Assembly (NCBI GenBank): GCA_936432065.2
Contig: OW386287.2
Location: forward strand, 92,113,688-92,177,687
Direction: 5' to 3'
DNA from: Rutpela maculata
Taxonomy: Eukaryota > Arthropoda > Insecta > Coleoptera > Cerambycidae
Length of the DNA: 64,000 bases
This document shows positions 1 through 17,306 of this stretch, one piece after another. The notes under the pieces were generated by a model. That model had not been told where the DNA came from, made no database searches, and saw only the letters and a list, made by a program, of their open reading frames with translations. The position numbers were made by a program, and so were the translations under genes. The number at the start of each line of letters is the position of its first letter. The stretch's first letter is position 1.

Positions 1-2061
1 GTACTCATGTACCACCCTGAGAGATTGGCGTAAATCTCTCTCGCTGGAGGCATAAAGTTTAAGGTCATCCATGTAAAACAGATGGGTGACCTTATGCCTC
101 CTATCTCCGGGGGTACCGCAATTGTAACCACGGGTTCTGCGAAGTTCAACGGATAACGGCAGTAGCGAGATGCAAAATAGAAGGGGGCTGAGAGAGTCTC
201 CCTGAAATACACCCCTCTTAAACATAACCGGCTCTGTTTGGACTCTGACATTACCAGATGTTATAGTAAAGCGAGTCCTCCAGAGCGGCATGAGTTGTTC
301 TATGCATCTCACTACGGGACCGGGCACCGCAAGACATTGGAGCAAGTGAACAATTAGCTCATGAGATGTCATATCGAATGCCTTGCGGTAATCGATCCAG
401 GCCATAGAAAGGTTCCGCTTATACTGCACGGAGTCCTGCGTGACACATCTGTCAATAAGCAGGTTCTCCTTGCAGCCAGCGACACCCTTCTTAGACCCAC
501 GTTGCTCGTATATCCGTTCGTAAACCGGGCCGCTTGCTTGAAGTACCCGCATGTACAAGATACGTGTGAATATCTTGTAACATGCGTTTAAACAGGTTAT
601 CGGTCTGTAGTTCGCTGGATCTGCCAGATCTCCGTTCTTAGGGAGTAGCACGGTTCGCCCCTCGATAATCCAGGAAGGGATTTGCTGCTCTCCATTTAGC
701 CACGAGGTGAAGATTCTGGCTAAATGGCGGTGGGTGCTCGGAAGTTTTTTCCACCAAAAGGTGTTAATCCCATCGGGTCCAGGAGCAGCAAAGTTCTTGG
801 AGCCTTCTAGGGCTCTTCGAACCTCTTCCGTCGTTATCGGTTGGCACACTGCTTGAGGCTGCTGGAGCCCTTGGCAAAAAGCTTCAAAGTGTGCCAGGGC
901 TGGAGTATCTCGGTTTAGTGGACGCTTTTGTTCGTAAAGCGTCTTCCAGAAGTCTTCCACCTGATCTACAGTCGGCGGATTCTCAACAATACGCTCAGGC
1001 GGTTGGAACAGGCGAGATGGCTTCTTGCGGAAAAGGTTATTTTCCGCTACTGCCCTCGCCCGCCTTGCTAGCGACTTTTTGCAAGCCACTAGCATCCGTA
1101 TTCTATCGAGACAATGTTGCTTGGTGGTAAGCAGCACTGCCACGTTAAGCGTGTGATGGACTCGCCTTAAGTTGGCGGCGATTCGCCGCACTTTTGACGT
1201 GAAAGGCCTGTTCTCTGCCATGTAATCCATCACACACTGAATACGGGAGGCATATTGTCTCGCCGACCGGATCTTGGCTTCCATCTTTCTTATACGCCGG
1301 TCAGCTCTCTCCTGAGGGGAAGTAGTATTATCCCGCCTCACCACCGGAGAGAGCCGCGTCGCGGCGTCGTAGACGGCACAATTAATGTGCCAGATATCAG
1401 CCTCTTCCGGAATAGCTTCACTGAGTTCTGCGTCCACTCTGACCAGATCTTGTGGCCGAGGGGGCTTTTGATGGTGCAGCCCCCTTCTGGTTCTGATGCC
1501 CTCTGGTATGGGTGGAAAATCTAAAACCACCTCCTCGACCGGTTGATCGGGCGGTCTGTCGACTACCTCTTCAACAGGTCTCAGAGCGGTTCTGATGTAG
1601 CCTCTGCTTCGGAGGTGAGATACATAGTCACGAAGATTTTGTTTCGTGAAAGCGCGATGCTCTGGGTGTACATCACACCACAGAGCATGCATCCGCGCCA
1701 TGTATCCCCTCCGTGCAGGCTCACTGCTTTCATAGCACTGCAGAAGGTCGTCCCTCAGCTCGTCCGTCCACTCAAAGCGTCCATATGCGTCGCGGTTGTC
1801 GTCATCGGGCAGTCCGTCCTGTTGGGCCCCACCACCTTGCCCATGACCCCTATCCGCTCGGGGTCGATCGTGGGGGCCCTGCCTTTGGTCAACTGGAACC
1901 AGAGATTTGGGCTTGTGGGTGGTTAGCCCAGCAAGCCCACGACCGACACCAGAGGGGAATGAGCTTTCCCCTCCCGGGTGCACTAGGGCTGCCGGTTCGA
2001 TTTTGCACCCCCAGCTGGAGTAAGTGGTGGCGCTACTCACCAAAGGCTTGATAGATGAAAG
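1..2061 (-). CDS. R4-clade ORF, N-terminal and RT part (runs off window)
   Basis: One minus-strand frame is open from 2061 to base 1 (687 codons) with no stop; the frame is closed upstream by a TGA at 2062-2064. It encodes the pre-RT region and most of the reverse transcriptase, including LFYMDDLKLYAS at 65-100 with the YMDD catalytic motif. A conserved-looking segment (YGRFEWTDELRDDLLQCYES) lies near 1726-1785. The first ATG is only at 1701, after about 120 open codons, so the element may be 5' truncated, use a non-AUG start, or start at 1701. The open frame suggests recent activity. No N-terminal zinc finger is evident. Confidence 0.8.
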
Positions 2062-2075
2062 TCAGCCCCTCCTGC
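1..2075 (-). mobile_element. R4/Dong-like retrotransposon, family A copy 1 (5' part)
   Basis: This is the 5' part of a non-LTR retrotransposon on the minus strand, cut by the window edge. Positions 1-1284 align without net indels to 7130-8413 of the second copy, at a constant offset of 7129. It extends about 780 bp further upstream than that copy, to a TTA run at 2076. Adding the 3' part seen in copy 2 gives a full element of about 3.7 kb. The junction with TTA repeats fits the known preference of Dong/R4-clade elements for TAA repeats. Confidence 0.88.
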
Positions 2076-2118
<43 letters not shown>

Positions 2119-2920
2119 CATTATTATCATTATTATCATTATTATCATTATTATCATTATTATCATTATTATCATTATTATCATTATTATCATTATTATC
2201 ATTATTATCATTATTATCATTATTATCATTATTATCATTATTATCATTATTATCATTATTATCATTATTATCATTATTATCATTATTATCATTATTATCA
2301 TTATTATCATTATTATCATTATTATCATTATTATCATTATTATCATTATTATCATTATTATCATTATTATCATTATTATCATTATTATCATTATTATCAT
2401 TATTATCATTATTATCATTATTATCATTATTATCATTATTATCATTATTATCATTATTATCATTATTATCATTATTATCATTATTATCATTATTATCATT
2501 ATTATCATTATTATCATTATTATCATTATTATCATTATTATCATTATTATCATTATTATCATTATTATCATTATTATCATTATTATCATTATTATCATTA
2601 TTATCATTATTATCATTATTATCATTATTATCATTATTATCATTATTATCATTATTATCATTATTAACATTATTATCATTATTATCATTATTATCATTAT
2701 TATCATTATTATCATTATTATCATTATTATCATTATTATCATTATTATCATTATTATCATTATTATCATTATTATCATTATTATCATTATTATCATTATT
2801 ATCATTATTATCATTATTATCATTATTATCATTATTATCATTATTATCATTATTATCATTATTATCATTATTATCATTATTATCATTATTATCATTATTA
2901 TCATTATTATCATTATTATC

Positions 2921-3006
<86 letters not shown>

Positions 3007-3553
3007 CATTATCATTATCATTATCATTATCATTATCATTATCATTATCATTATCATTATCATTATCATTATCATTATCATTATCATTATCATTATCATT
3101 ATCATTATCATTATCATTATCATTATCATTATCATTATCATTATCATTATCATTATCATTATCATTATCATTATCATTATCATTATCATTATCATTATCA
3201 TTATCATTATCATTATCATTATCATTATCATTATCATTATCATTATCATTATCATTATCATTATCATTATCATTATCATTATCATTATCATTATCATTAT
3301 CATTATCATTATCATTATCATTATCATTATCATTATCATTATCATTATCATTATCATTATCATTATCATTATCATTATCATTATCATTATCATTATCATT
3401 ATCATTATCATTATCATTATCATTATCATTATCATTATCATTATCATTATCATTATCATTATCATTATCATTATCATTATCATTATCATTATCATTATCA
3501 TTATCATTATCATTATCATTATCATTATCATTATCATTATCATTATCATTATC

Positions 3554-3600
<47 letters not shown>

Positions 3601-3604
3601 TATT
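2076..3604. repeat. Compound TTA/TTATTATCA/TTATCA array
   Basis: About 1.5 kb of simple sequence. It begins as TTA repeats, becomes a 9-base unit TTATTATCA for about 810 bp (about 90 units), then a 6-base unit TTATCA for about 650 bp, and ends in TTA again. Two or three 9-base units are interspersed near the switch (2929-2985). One unit carries an A for T change near 2665. Long open frames across it (poly-Ile, Asn-Asp and Ser-Leu-Leu types) follow from the unit length and are not genes. Confidence 0.97.
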
Positions 3605-4540
3605 CAGTGCTGGGTCCCATTCTATTTCTATACTATATAAATGATTTGCCATCAGCACTAAATGGGTATAACAAGTGCATCTTATTTGCGGACGACACGA
3701 CATTATTAAATAGAGGTAAATCAGATCTGAGCGAAGATAGTCTGGATAGAGCGAAAACGTGGTTTACTGCCAACAAATTAAAACTTAATGAGGCAAAAAC
3801 CCACCACTTACAAATCTGTTCAGATAGATGGGTAAACAAATCAGAGCCAGTCAAACTTCTAGGCATTGTCTTAGATACATTTTTAAATTGGACACCGCAC
3901 GTTGACTATCTTTGTTCAAAGCTGGCCTCACAGGTATTTGTAATGAGGCAGTTAAAGTACTGTCTAACTAGAGATGTTTTACAGATGGTATATTACGCAA
4001 ACGTGCATTCCCACCTAACATACGGGGTACATCTGGGGAAATTCCGTGAAAGCCGACAAAGTATTTGTCTACCAGAAGGCGGCTGTACGCATACTCTACG
4101 GAGCACCATATGATGCTTCCTGCAGACCGATATTTAGAGAGTTGGGAATTCTTCCGCTGCCTTGCATCTATATTCTCGAAACACTCAAACTAATAAGGGC
4201 AAATTTAAATAAATTTACAGTTCACGCTAACTTACATACATATAACACGAGAACAGCGGAAAATCTAGTACAGCCGTATTCTCGTATACGAACAACGCAA
4301 ATTAATAAGTTAGATATAAATATTTACAACACCTTTGTAAATCATGTTAGAGAAGTAAGGGATTTAAACTACAACCAATTTGTAAATCGGGCTAAGATCT
4401 TTCTAAAGCAGAAATGTTTTTACACTGTAAAAGAATATATGGAATATACTCAACAGTGAAAATATAATTGTAATTTGTGAATTTGTGACATCAAGTGTAA
4501 TGTATACATAAATGTTGTCAATAAATAAATGGTAAATGGT
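3605..4540 (+). pseudogene. Non-LTR retrotransposon RT C-terminal fragment
   Basis: This fragment starts at reverse transcriptase motif B (SVLGPILFLYYINDLP), directly against the TTA array, so it is 5' truncated. ILFADDTTLL at about 3685 is the catalytic FADD motif. The C-terminal part (QKAAVRILYG, SCRPIFRELGIL, YNTR) continues in another frame, with a frameshift near 4040-4050. It is typical of APE-type elements of the Jockey/CR1 group; the clade is not assigned. The 3' UTR ends near 4540 and runs into TTA/TTATTG repeats. It is the only plus-strand element among the minus-strand R4-like ones in this island. Confidence 0.8.
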
Positions 4541-4961
4541 ATTATTATTATTATTGTTATTGTTATTGTTATTGTTATTGTTATTGTTATTGTTATTGTT
4601 ATTGTTATTGTTATTGTTATTGTTATTGTTATTGTTATTGTTATTGTTATTGTTATTGTTATTGTTATTGTTATTGTTATTGTTATTGTTATTGTTATTG
4701 TTATTGTTATTGTTATTGTTATTGTTATTGTTATTGTTATTGTTATTGTTATTGTTATTGTTATTGTTATTGTTATTGTTATTGTTATTGTTATTGTTAT
4801 TGTTATTGTTATTGTTATTGTTATTGTTATTGTTATTGTTATTGTTATTGTTATTGTTATTGTTATTGTTATTGTTATTGTTATTGTTATTGTTATTGTT
4901 ATTGTTATTGTTATTGTTATTGTTATTGTTATTGTTATTGTTATTGTTATTGTTATTGTTA

Positions 4962-5008
<47 letters not shown>
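4541..5008. repeat. TTATTG hexamer array flanked by TTA
   Basis: A short TTA lead-in is followed by about 69 near-perfect copies of TTATTG (about 4553-4968) and then by TTA repeats. It follows the 3' end of the plus-strand RT fragment directly, so it may be an expanded 3' tail. Reading frames across it are poly-Leu, Ile-Val or poly-Asn artefacts. Confidence 0.97.
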
Positions 5009-5320
5009 TCTTCGTTCTATCACTACCCTGTCCTAAGGTAGGTATCATTACGCAAACCAGATGCAAACCATGCATCCAAGGTAAGGTAAGTATGGATTAT
5101 GAGGGTACATATTCTAAAGCGTGTCTTCTTTTCAGGTTCACGACAACACCTTCCTGATTATATGTGCGGTGCCAAGAATTGCTGTCTGCTGTATTTGCTC
5201 AGCTCGGTGCTCTCCGGGGAGCTGGTTAACATGATTATAGAATTCTTCAGAGACGTATCCCGTCGACCCGATGACAATGGGTATTGTAATTACTTTTGTT
5301 CTCCACATCCTCTGAATTTC
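5009..5320 (-). mobile_element. R4-like family B copy 1, 3' end only
   Basis: These 312 bp match 9977-10290 closely, from a shared 3' terminus (tcttcgttctatcactaccc) to the end of the endonuclease domain. It is therefore a severely 5'-truncated minus-strand copy of family B. TTA repeats flank both ends. No useful coding capacity remains. Confidence 0.85.
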
Positions 5321-8581
<3,261 letters not shown>

Positions 8582-8600
8582 AGCTAGCTAAAAACCAGTC

Positions 8601-8673
8601 ACCCTTCTCTGTGGCTCCGACCCTCACAGAGGGGAGCTGGTAGTACCGGTAGCCACTCCCCACGCCCGTGGGG
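8601..8673 (-). other. Conserved 3' UTR stem-loops of family A
   Basis: Two inverted repeats lie in the 3' UTR. CTCTGTG (8607-8613) pairs with CACAGAG (8625-8631) around an 11-nt loop containing CTCCGAC. CCCCACG (8658-8664) pairs with CGTGGGG (8667-8673). Both occur in copies 2 and 4 (loop CTCCGAT in copy 2). They are plausible recognition structures for the element's own RT; that role is inferred. Confidence 0.6.
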
Positions 8674-8680
8674 TGAGTGA

Positions 8681-9718
8681 CTACTGGGTCCGTGAATCGT
8701 GTGCCCTGAGCAGACGTAATGAACCGAGAATGACGGCCTTCTGCATTCTGCCGGCTAAGACCTCTGCCGAGTTTCGGCATGCCGGTATGATCTTAAGTTC
8801 CGAAAGCAGTGTGTGTCTCGTTCCACCGAGGGCTCCTATAATCAGTACCACTATCTTAACAGTATGGTCTGGATACAGTCTGCGGAGTTCGAAGAGCAGA
8901 TCTCGATATTTTGTCCGTTTTTCCTCCTCCTTCAAGACAATGTTGTTCTCCGCGGGAGCCGAGAACTCCACGACGAACATTGTCTTGAGTTGATGGTCGA
9001 GGAGTATTACGTCAGGCTTGTTGGCTTGTATTTGCCTGACGGTGGGAAAAGAGTAGTTCCAATAAATTAGACACTTCTCATTTCCCACAACGGACTCAAT
9101 ATCCCCCGTAGCGTAAGGCAGCACTGGTGTTTCGTCTATCCCATACGAGTGCCTTAAATGGTAGTAAAGCACTCGTAATGCTCCGTCGTGCCTTTGGATA
9201 TAGGCCGAGACTGCATATGTCGGGCAAGCCGACAGCAAGTGCATAAGAGTCTCTGGCGCCCTGCGGCAGGCCCTGCAGCTGACATCAGGGACCTCTATAC
9301 CCATGACACGACTACGATAGACGAGGGTGTTAAATACACCATCCTGGCAAGCCATTATGAATCCCTCGGTCTCAGACTTCAGCCCGGCTGACCTTAAGAA
9401 GGCAAAGGTCAGCCTTTCGGATAAGCCAAGGTTTTCTATATTTTTATAGAAAACTCCATGCATTGGCTTATCCGTGTGAAGCTGCAGAAAGTTGTTGTGT
9501 TCTGCAGCTTTAATTTGGGCTTTTCGCCGAGCAGGTTCTAACTCGGTGACAGAGTCGCGATTTACCCGCTCGACGTCGAAGGAGAGACCAAGTTCATCGG
9601 CTGCTCTCTGTGCTGCCTTAAACAGAAAGGCTCCTACCCCTGCATTTTCATGGTCTCGGACCATGCAGAGGAGGGGATCCGAACTCCTGATGACCTTACA
9701 GGCTCCATCCAGAACCAT
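8681..9718 (-). CDS. Family A C-terminal fragment (CCHC + RLE)
   Basis: About 345 element codons without stops, equivalent to the last third of the copy 2 protein: post-RT linker, CCHC finger, and endonuclease domain with KPD followed by VVEFSAP. The same frame continues into the TTA array as a poly-Asn stretch, which is not part of the protein. There is no RT, so it cannot move by itself. Confidence 0.85.
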   Translation of the reverse strand: MVLDGACKVIRSSDPLLCMVRDHENAGVGAFLFKAAQRAADELGLSFDVERVNRDSVTELEPARRKAQIKAAEHNNFLQLHTDKPMHGVFYKNIENLGLSERLTFAFLRSAGLKSETEGFIMACQDGVFNTLVYRSRVMGIEVPDVSCRACRRAPETLMHLLSACPTYAVSAYIQRHDGALRVLYYHLRHSYGIDETPVLPYATGDIESVVGNEKCLIYWNYSFPTVRQIQANKPDVILLDHQLKTMFVVEFSAPAENNIVLKEEEKRTKYRDLLFELRRLYPDHTVKIVVLIIGALGGTRHTLLSELKIIPACRNSAEVLAGRMQKAVILGSLRLLRAHDSRTQ

Positions 9719-9720
9719 CC

Positions 9721-9976
<256 letters not shown>

Positions 9977-12682
9977 TCTTCGTTCTATCACTACCCTGTC
10001 CTAAGGTAGGTATCATTACGCAAACCGGATGCAAACCATGCATCTAAGGTAAGGTAAGTATGGATTATGAGGGTATATATTTTAAAGCGTGTCTTCTTTT
10101 CAGGTTCACGACAACACCTTCCTGATTATATGTGCGGTGCCAAGAATTGCTGTCTGCTGTATTTGCTCAGCTCGGTGCTCTCCGGGAAGCTGGTTAACAT
10201 GATTATAGAATTCTTCAGAGACGTATCCCGTTGACCCGATGACAATGGGTATTGTAATTACCTTTGTTCTCCACATCCTCTGAATTTCTATAGCCAGGCT
10301 TTTATATTTTAGGTTTTTCTCCGCTTCCTTCTTAATTATGTTGGTGTCTGAGGGGATAGCTACATCAATCAGGTAAGTAACTTTTTCACTCCTTATGACA
10401 ATATCAGGGCGATTTGGTGCTCCTTCTTCATTGTGGCCCGACATTGTCCGGTCTGTTCTAATGGGGTGGTCATAGAGGATAGTGGTCTTCCCATCTTTAC
10501 TATTGCTGACGCCCTCTGGCTTATGTTCGTACCAGTTTTGGGTCAAGGGCTCACAGTCATAAAAACGGCTTATCTAGTAGTGTAGCAAGGAACAGACACG
10601 GTTGTGACGTTCTATATATTCCTTTTGCGCAAGTATGGAACAAGCGGACATAATATGCGTGATGGTTTCACTTTTCTCTTTGCACATCCGGCACATCTCA
10701 TCTCCTCTAGTTTTCATGATACGGTGTTCAATGTATCGAGTTTTCAATGCCTGGTCTTGAGCTGCCACCAAAAGACTCTCGGATTCAGATTTGAGATGGC
10801 CATTTTTAAGCCATGCAAAAGAGATACGCTTATCTATTTTGAGGTTGTCCATGTCCCTTGCCAACTTGCCGTGCATAGGCTTCTCCTTCCACTTTGTTAC
10901 CATCTCGTTTTTAATTCTCTGCTGCATCATCTTAGGGCGGGGCATTTCCTGGATTGTTGGTTCTGGATCTTCGTTGGTTTTAAATTTCCTGGCTGTTTTT
11001 AGGGCTTCTTTAGTCAGTGAGTAGTGCCGTTGTACCTGGTCGTGTTGCATAGTCGCTTGTAGAAGGTAGTTGGACTGGGCGTTTTGTGTTATATAGAAAG
11101 CTAGACTATAAATTTCACTTTCTGCCGCCGCTTCTATTTGTTTAAGTCCCCTTCCGCCTTTGTTTCTTGGCACGTACAACCGACACGTGTCTGCTTTTGG
11201 ATGTAATGCTCCATGCATGGTGAGTAGTTTGCGGGTTTTTATATCCAGTTGTTTGATTTCTTCCGCCTTCCAGTTTATTATGCCGATACTATATTGGATC
11301 ACGGGGACCGCTAGGGCTCCAATAGCACTGATCTTGTTTCGTGCGTTTAATTCTGTCTTGAGTATTTTGCGTACCCTATGGGTATACTCATTTTTTAACT
11401 TCTCCTTGGATCCCTCGTGATCGATTCCATCGCCTTCGCCTACTCCTAGGTACTTGTAAAAAGATCCTTGCTCGAGTGCCTCAATTTCACAGTGTTCATC
11501 CAAGTTGACATTTTCCATCTCCTCTATATTTCCGCCCTTAAAGGATACCACTGCGCACTTATCTAGGCCGAACTCCATTTTTATATCTTCGCTAAAAACT
11601 TTCGTGGTGGATAGAAGCTTGTTCAGTTGGGTCTTGCTAGACGCTATCAATTTTAGGTCATCCATGTATAGGAGGTGGTTTATAACTTCTTTAGTGTTTG
11701 TGACCTTGTATCCGGTTCGTGTGCCTTTCAAAAGATGGGTAAGTGGTACCAATGCAATACAGAAAAGCAGAGGAGACAGAGAATCTCCTTGATAGATTCC
11801 TCTTTTACTTAATATTTCATTAGTTGTAATTTTTTCATCCTTGGTTGAGATATGCATTTTGATTTTCCATGTCTTCATCAGTGCTCGGAGAAATTCTAAA
11901 ACAGGGCCTTTTACACCGACCAGTTCAGATGCTTTAATGAGCCAAGTATGAGGGACGCTGTCGAACGCTTTTTTGTAGTCAATCCATCCCATTGCTAGAG
12001 ACTTTTTGAATTTCTTGCAGTCCTCGACAATTGCCTTGGACAGTATGAGGTGATCTTTGCACCCCCTTGACCCTCGGCAGCATCCCTTCTGCTCTATTGG
12101 TAACAGGTTGTTTGCTGTCATGTGTTTGGTAATTCTTTCTGTAAGGATACTCGTTAGGTTCTTGTAGATAGTATTAAGGCAGGTGATGGGTCGGTAATTC
12201 TTAGGTTCGGTGGTGTTGTTGTTCTTGGGTAGAAGGATAGTTTTTCCTCTTGCTAGCCAGTCCGGGATTTCACAGCTGTTTATTATTCTATTGTATTCTC
12301 TGGCAAGGTGTTTGTGGGTAGCGTGCAATTCCTTGATCCAAAAGTTTGGGATGCAGTCAATACCAGCTGCTTTCCAGTTTTGGGTTTTGGCTATTGCCGC
12401 CTTCACTTCTTCCTCTGTGATTGGCTCCCAGTCCATCTGTGGTGTTTTCTTCTTTTCACTCTGTTTTATCCACCTGGCTTCCTCGTTGTGCTCGATATCG
12501 ACCTCATATATCTCCTTCCAGAATCTTTCTACAACTTTAGCATCGGGTGGTTTTCCGTCTTTAGTATTACTCCTTAGTGACCGGTAGAACTGCTTTGTGT
12601 CGGAGTTGAATAGCCTATTATCTCGGTATTGTTGAGATCTCTTTTTGTACCTCCTAAGCCTCTGTGCAGTTGCTGCTGCTCG

Positions 12683-12685
<3 letters not shown>
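9977..12685 (-). mobile_element. R4-like family B copy 2
   Basis: A 2.7-kb minus-strand element of the same architecture as family A but clearly a different family in protein and 3' UTR. The 3' UTR is about 130 bp (9977-10105) and also occurs at 5009. The 5' end is truncated in the pre-RT region at 12685, where TTA repeats resume. Confidence 0.9.
10106..12685 (-). pseudogene. Family B RT/RLE ORF with one in-frame UAG
   Basis: One frame covers pre-RT, RT, CCHC and RLE. RT motifs are YRPITCLNTIYKNL, AMGWIDYKKAFDSVPH, GIYQGDSLSPLLF and LLYMDDLKL. The zinc finger is CRMCKEKSETITHIMSAC (C-X2-C-X8-H-X4-C). The endonuclease has RPDIVIRSEKVTYLIDVAIP, the R/KPD-X12-D pattern of R2/R4 enzymes. A single TAG at 10574-10576 interrupts the frame between finger and endonuclease; it continues in frame on both sides. 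The first in-frame Met is at 12436, but homologous sequence (QRLRRYKKRSQQYRDN) continues up to the TTA junction. The copy is inactive as it stands unless the stop is read through. Confidence 0.88.

Positions 12686-12744
<59 letters not shown>
12686..12744. repeat. TTA repeats plus T28 tract
   Basis: About 30 bp of TTA followed by a run of about 28 T. The T tract is best read as the A tail (on the minus strand) of the small element fragment at 12745. Confidence 0.9.
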
Positions 12745-12835
12745 CGGTTCCCCGCTGCCGGACAGGGCTTCCGTGGCCTCCGACACCACACGGTAGCCGC
12801 GCCGGCTAATTCATTACAGCCACTCTCCACGACCT

Positions 12836-12836
<1 letters not shown>
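12745..12836 (-). mobile_element. Third-family R4-like 3' UTR fragment (E)
   Basis: A 92-bp GC-rich island between a T tract and TTA repeats. It resembles the 3' UTR of the element at 32423: both have GGACAG, a stem, CTCCGAC in the loop, and the word ACAGCCACT. GGCTTCCGTG (12766-12775) pairs with CACGGTAGCC (12789-12798), 9 of 10. It is the minimal remnant of a minus-strand insertion. Confidence 0.6.
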
Positions 12837-12885
<49 letters not shown>

Positions 12886-12893
12886 TTTTTTTT
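12837..12893. repeat. TTA array with T tract
   Basis: About 47 bp of TTA repeats ending in about ten T, immediately before the 3' end of family A copy 4. Confidence 0.95.
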
Positions 12894-16123
<3,230 letters not shown>

Positions 16124-16366
16124 CTTTCATATGTGGAGTTTTACCCATGTCTATTAATTTAGACCATTGTATTTTTATTTATTTATTTATTTATTTATCA
16201 AAAATTCCACAAAGATCATTATGCAATGACATGAGTTCGTCGGTAATCAAATTAATGTAAAGGTAAAATAAGAACATATAAGATCATATAAAACTTACAA
16301 CTACACATATAAGTATATAAGACTTAATAATAACAGAAAAAAAACACACAAAACATAATCTGTACC
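16124..16366. other. AT-rich spacer with short TTTA run
   Basis: About 240 bp with a short TTTA tetranucleotide run (16172-16199). It could be LTR remnant of the env-bearing element, but no matching second LTR is visible. No gene is seen. Confidence 0.5.
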
Positions 16367-16888
16367 CAGTGTTGCCAACGAGTAAATTTTAAATACCCGC
16401 AAAATCACAAAGAAAATACCCGCATTACCCACCAAAATACCCACACTGGAAAAACAGATAGGCATTGCGATTTTTTTGGTTTTTTGTGGCTTGGTTTGGT
16501 GCTAAAAATTTTTTCCGGTTTAATATTGATGTTCGTACGAAGAAATGGAAAGAAAATAAAACAATATAAATACATAATTTAATGGGTATTTTTTAAATAA
16601 ATATAAAACGCAATATAAACTATTAAAAAAATAACAAAAAACTCTAACAATGTAATAACAAAAATATAAATATAATACAAAAATAAATATGAGTAATGAC
16701 AGTGCCAGCCTACATAATAGCTGTTTTCTTGGGTGCAGAACGAACTGATTACAATCACTAAACAGCCAATCATATCGAGATATTTTTGAAATCCTTGATC
16801 CCTATTGGTGGCTTACTGATTGTGTTCATTTTGAACGAGCACGAAAGAAAATAGCCAATAGACTTAACCCGAACAATTGGTAACACTG
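16367..16888. mobile_element. hAT-type MITE, 522 bp
   Basis: The terminal inverted repeats are CAGTGTTGCCAAC at the left and, reversed, CAGTGTTACCAAT at the right. Eight-base flanks TCTGTACC (16359-16366) and CCTGTACC (16889-16896) agree in 7 of 8, a near-perfect target duplication. CA-starting TIRs with 8-bp TSD are the hAT signature. There is no transposase; the interior is AT-rich with poly-A/T runs. Confidence 0.75.
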
Positions 16889-17202
16889 CCTGTACCGTGC
16901 CAGCACAGCCTACCAAACAATCAGCTCACACACTTCTGTCACTACAAAGGAGCCGACTCGAATTGGAATTCTGACGTCATCAACGCCATTCCGGGTTAGA
17001 ATACAGGACCGGAATAAAAGAATATAGAATATTGATAGACAGGATCGGACTTTTTTATATTGCACTATTGTTTTTATTTATTTTTAATAAAAAAATTATC
17101 TACATTTTTGTGTCCATTATTAAATAAATGAATTTTTAACGGAATAAATTTTTTATAGACACCTTTATTTACATAAATATTACAATAGTAGTTTGTGCAA
17201 CA

Positions 17203-17306
17203 AGAGTGGATATGATATCCATATCGCACGATAAAGAAGTTTGAGCACGACGCCGTAGGCGGAGTGCCTCAAATCTTTTGAGTGCGATATGGATAATCCA
17301 CTAGAG
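17203..17306. repeat. Hairpin repeat
   Basis: Inverted arms around GTGGATATGATATCCATATC (17209) and GTGCGATATGGATAATCCAC (17281) enclose an inner hairpin TTTGAGCACGACGCCGTAGG near 17240. This is typical of a small foldback MITE. No target duplication was established. Confidence 0.55.

Larger units (their letters stand above)
8582..9720 (-). mobile_element. R4/Dong-like family A copy 3
   Basis: A 1.14-kb minus-strand copy of the 3' part of family A, almost identical to 5514-6650. It is 5' truncated at 9720, within the post-RT region (the element residues begin with RMVLDGACKV). TTA arrays flank both ends. Confidence 0.92.

Noticed and set aside
361..1926. Plus-strand frames of 76-127 codons
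   Set aside because: Antisense to the open R4-like ORF; the minus-strand frame carries all recognisable RT motifs.
2024..3703. Very long open frames of Ile, Leu-Ser, Asn-Asp or Ile-Met repeats on both strands
   Set aside because: They follow from unit lengths divisible by three in the microsatellite; no flanking gene structure.
2076..5008. Regular short repeats considered as CRISPR-like arrays
   Set aside because: No spacers; units of 3, 6 or 9 bases are simple microsatellites in a eukaryotic genome.
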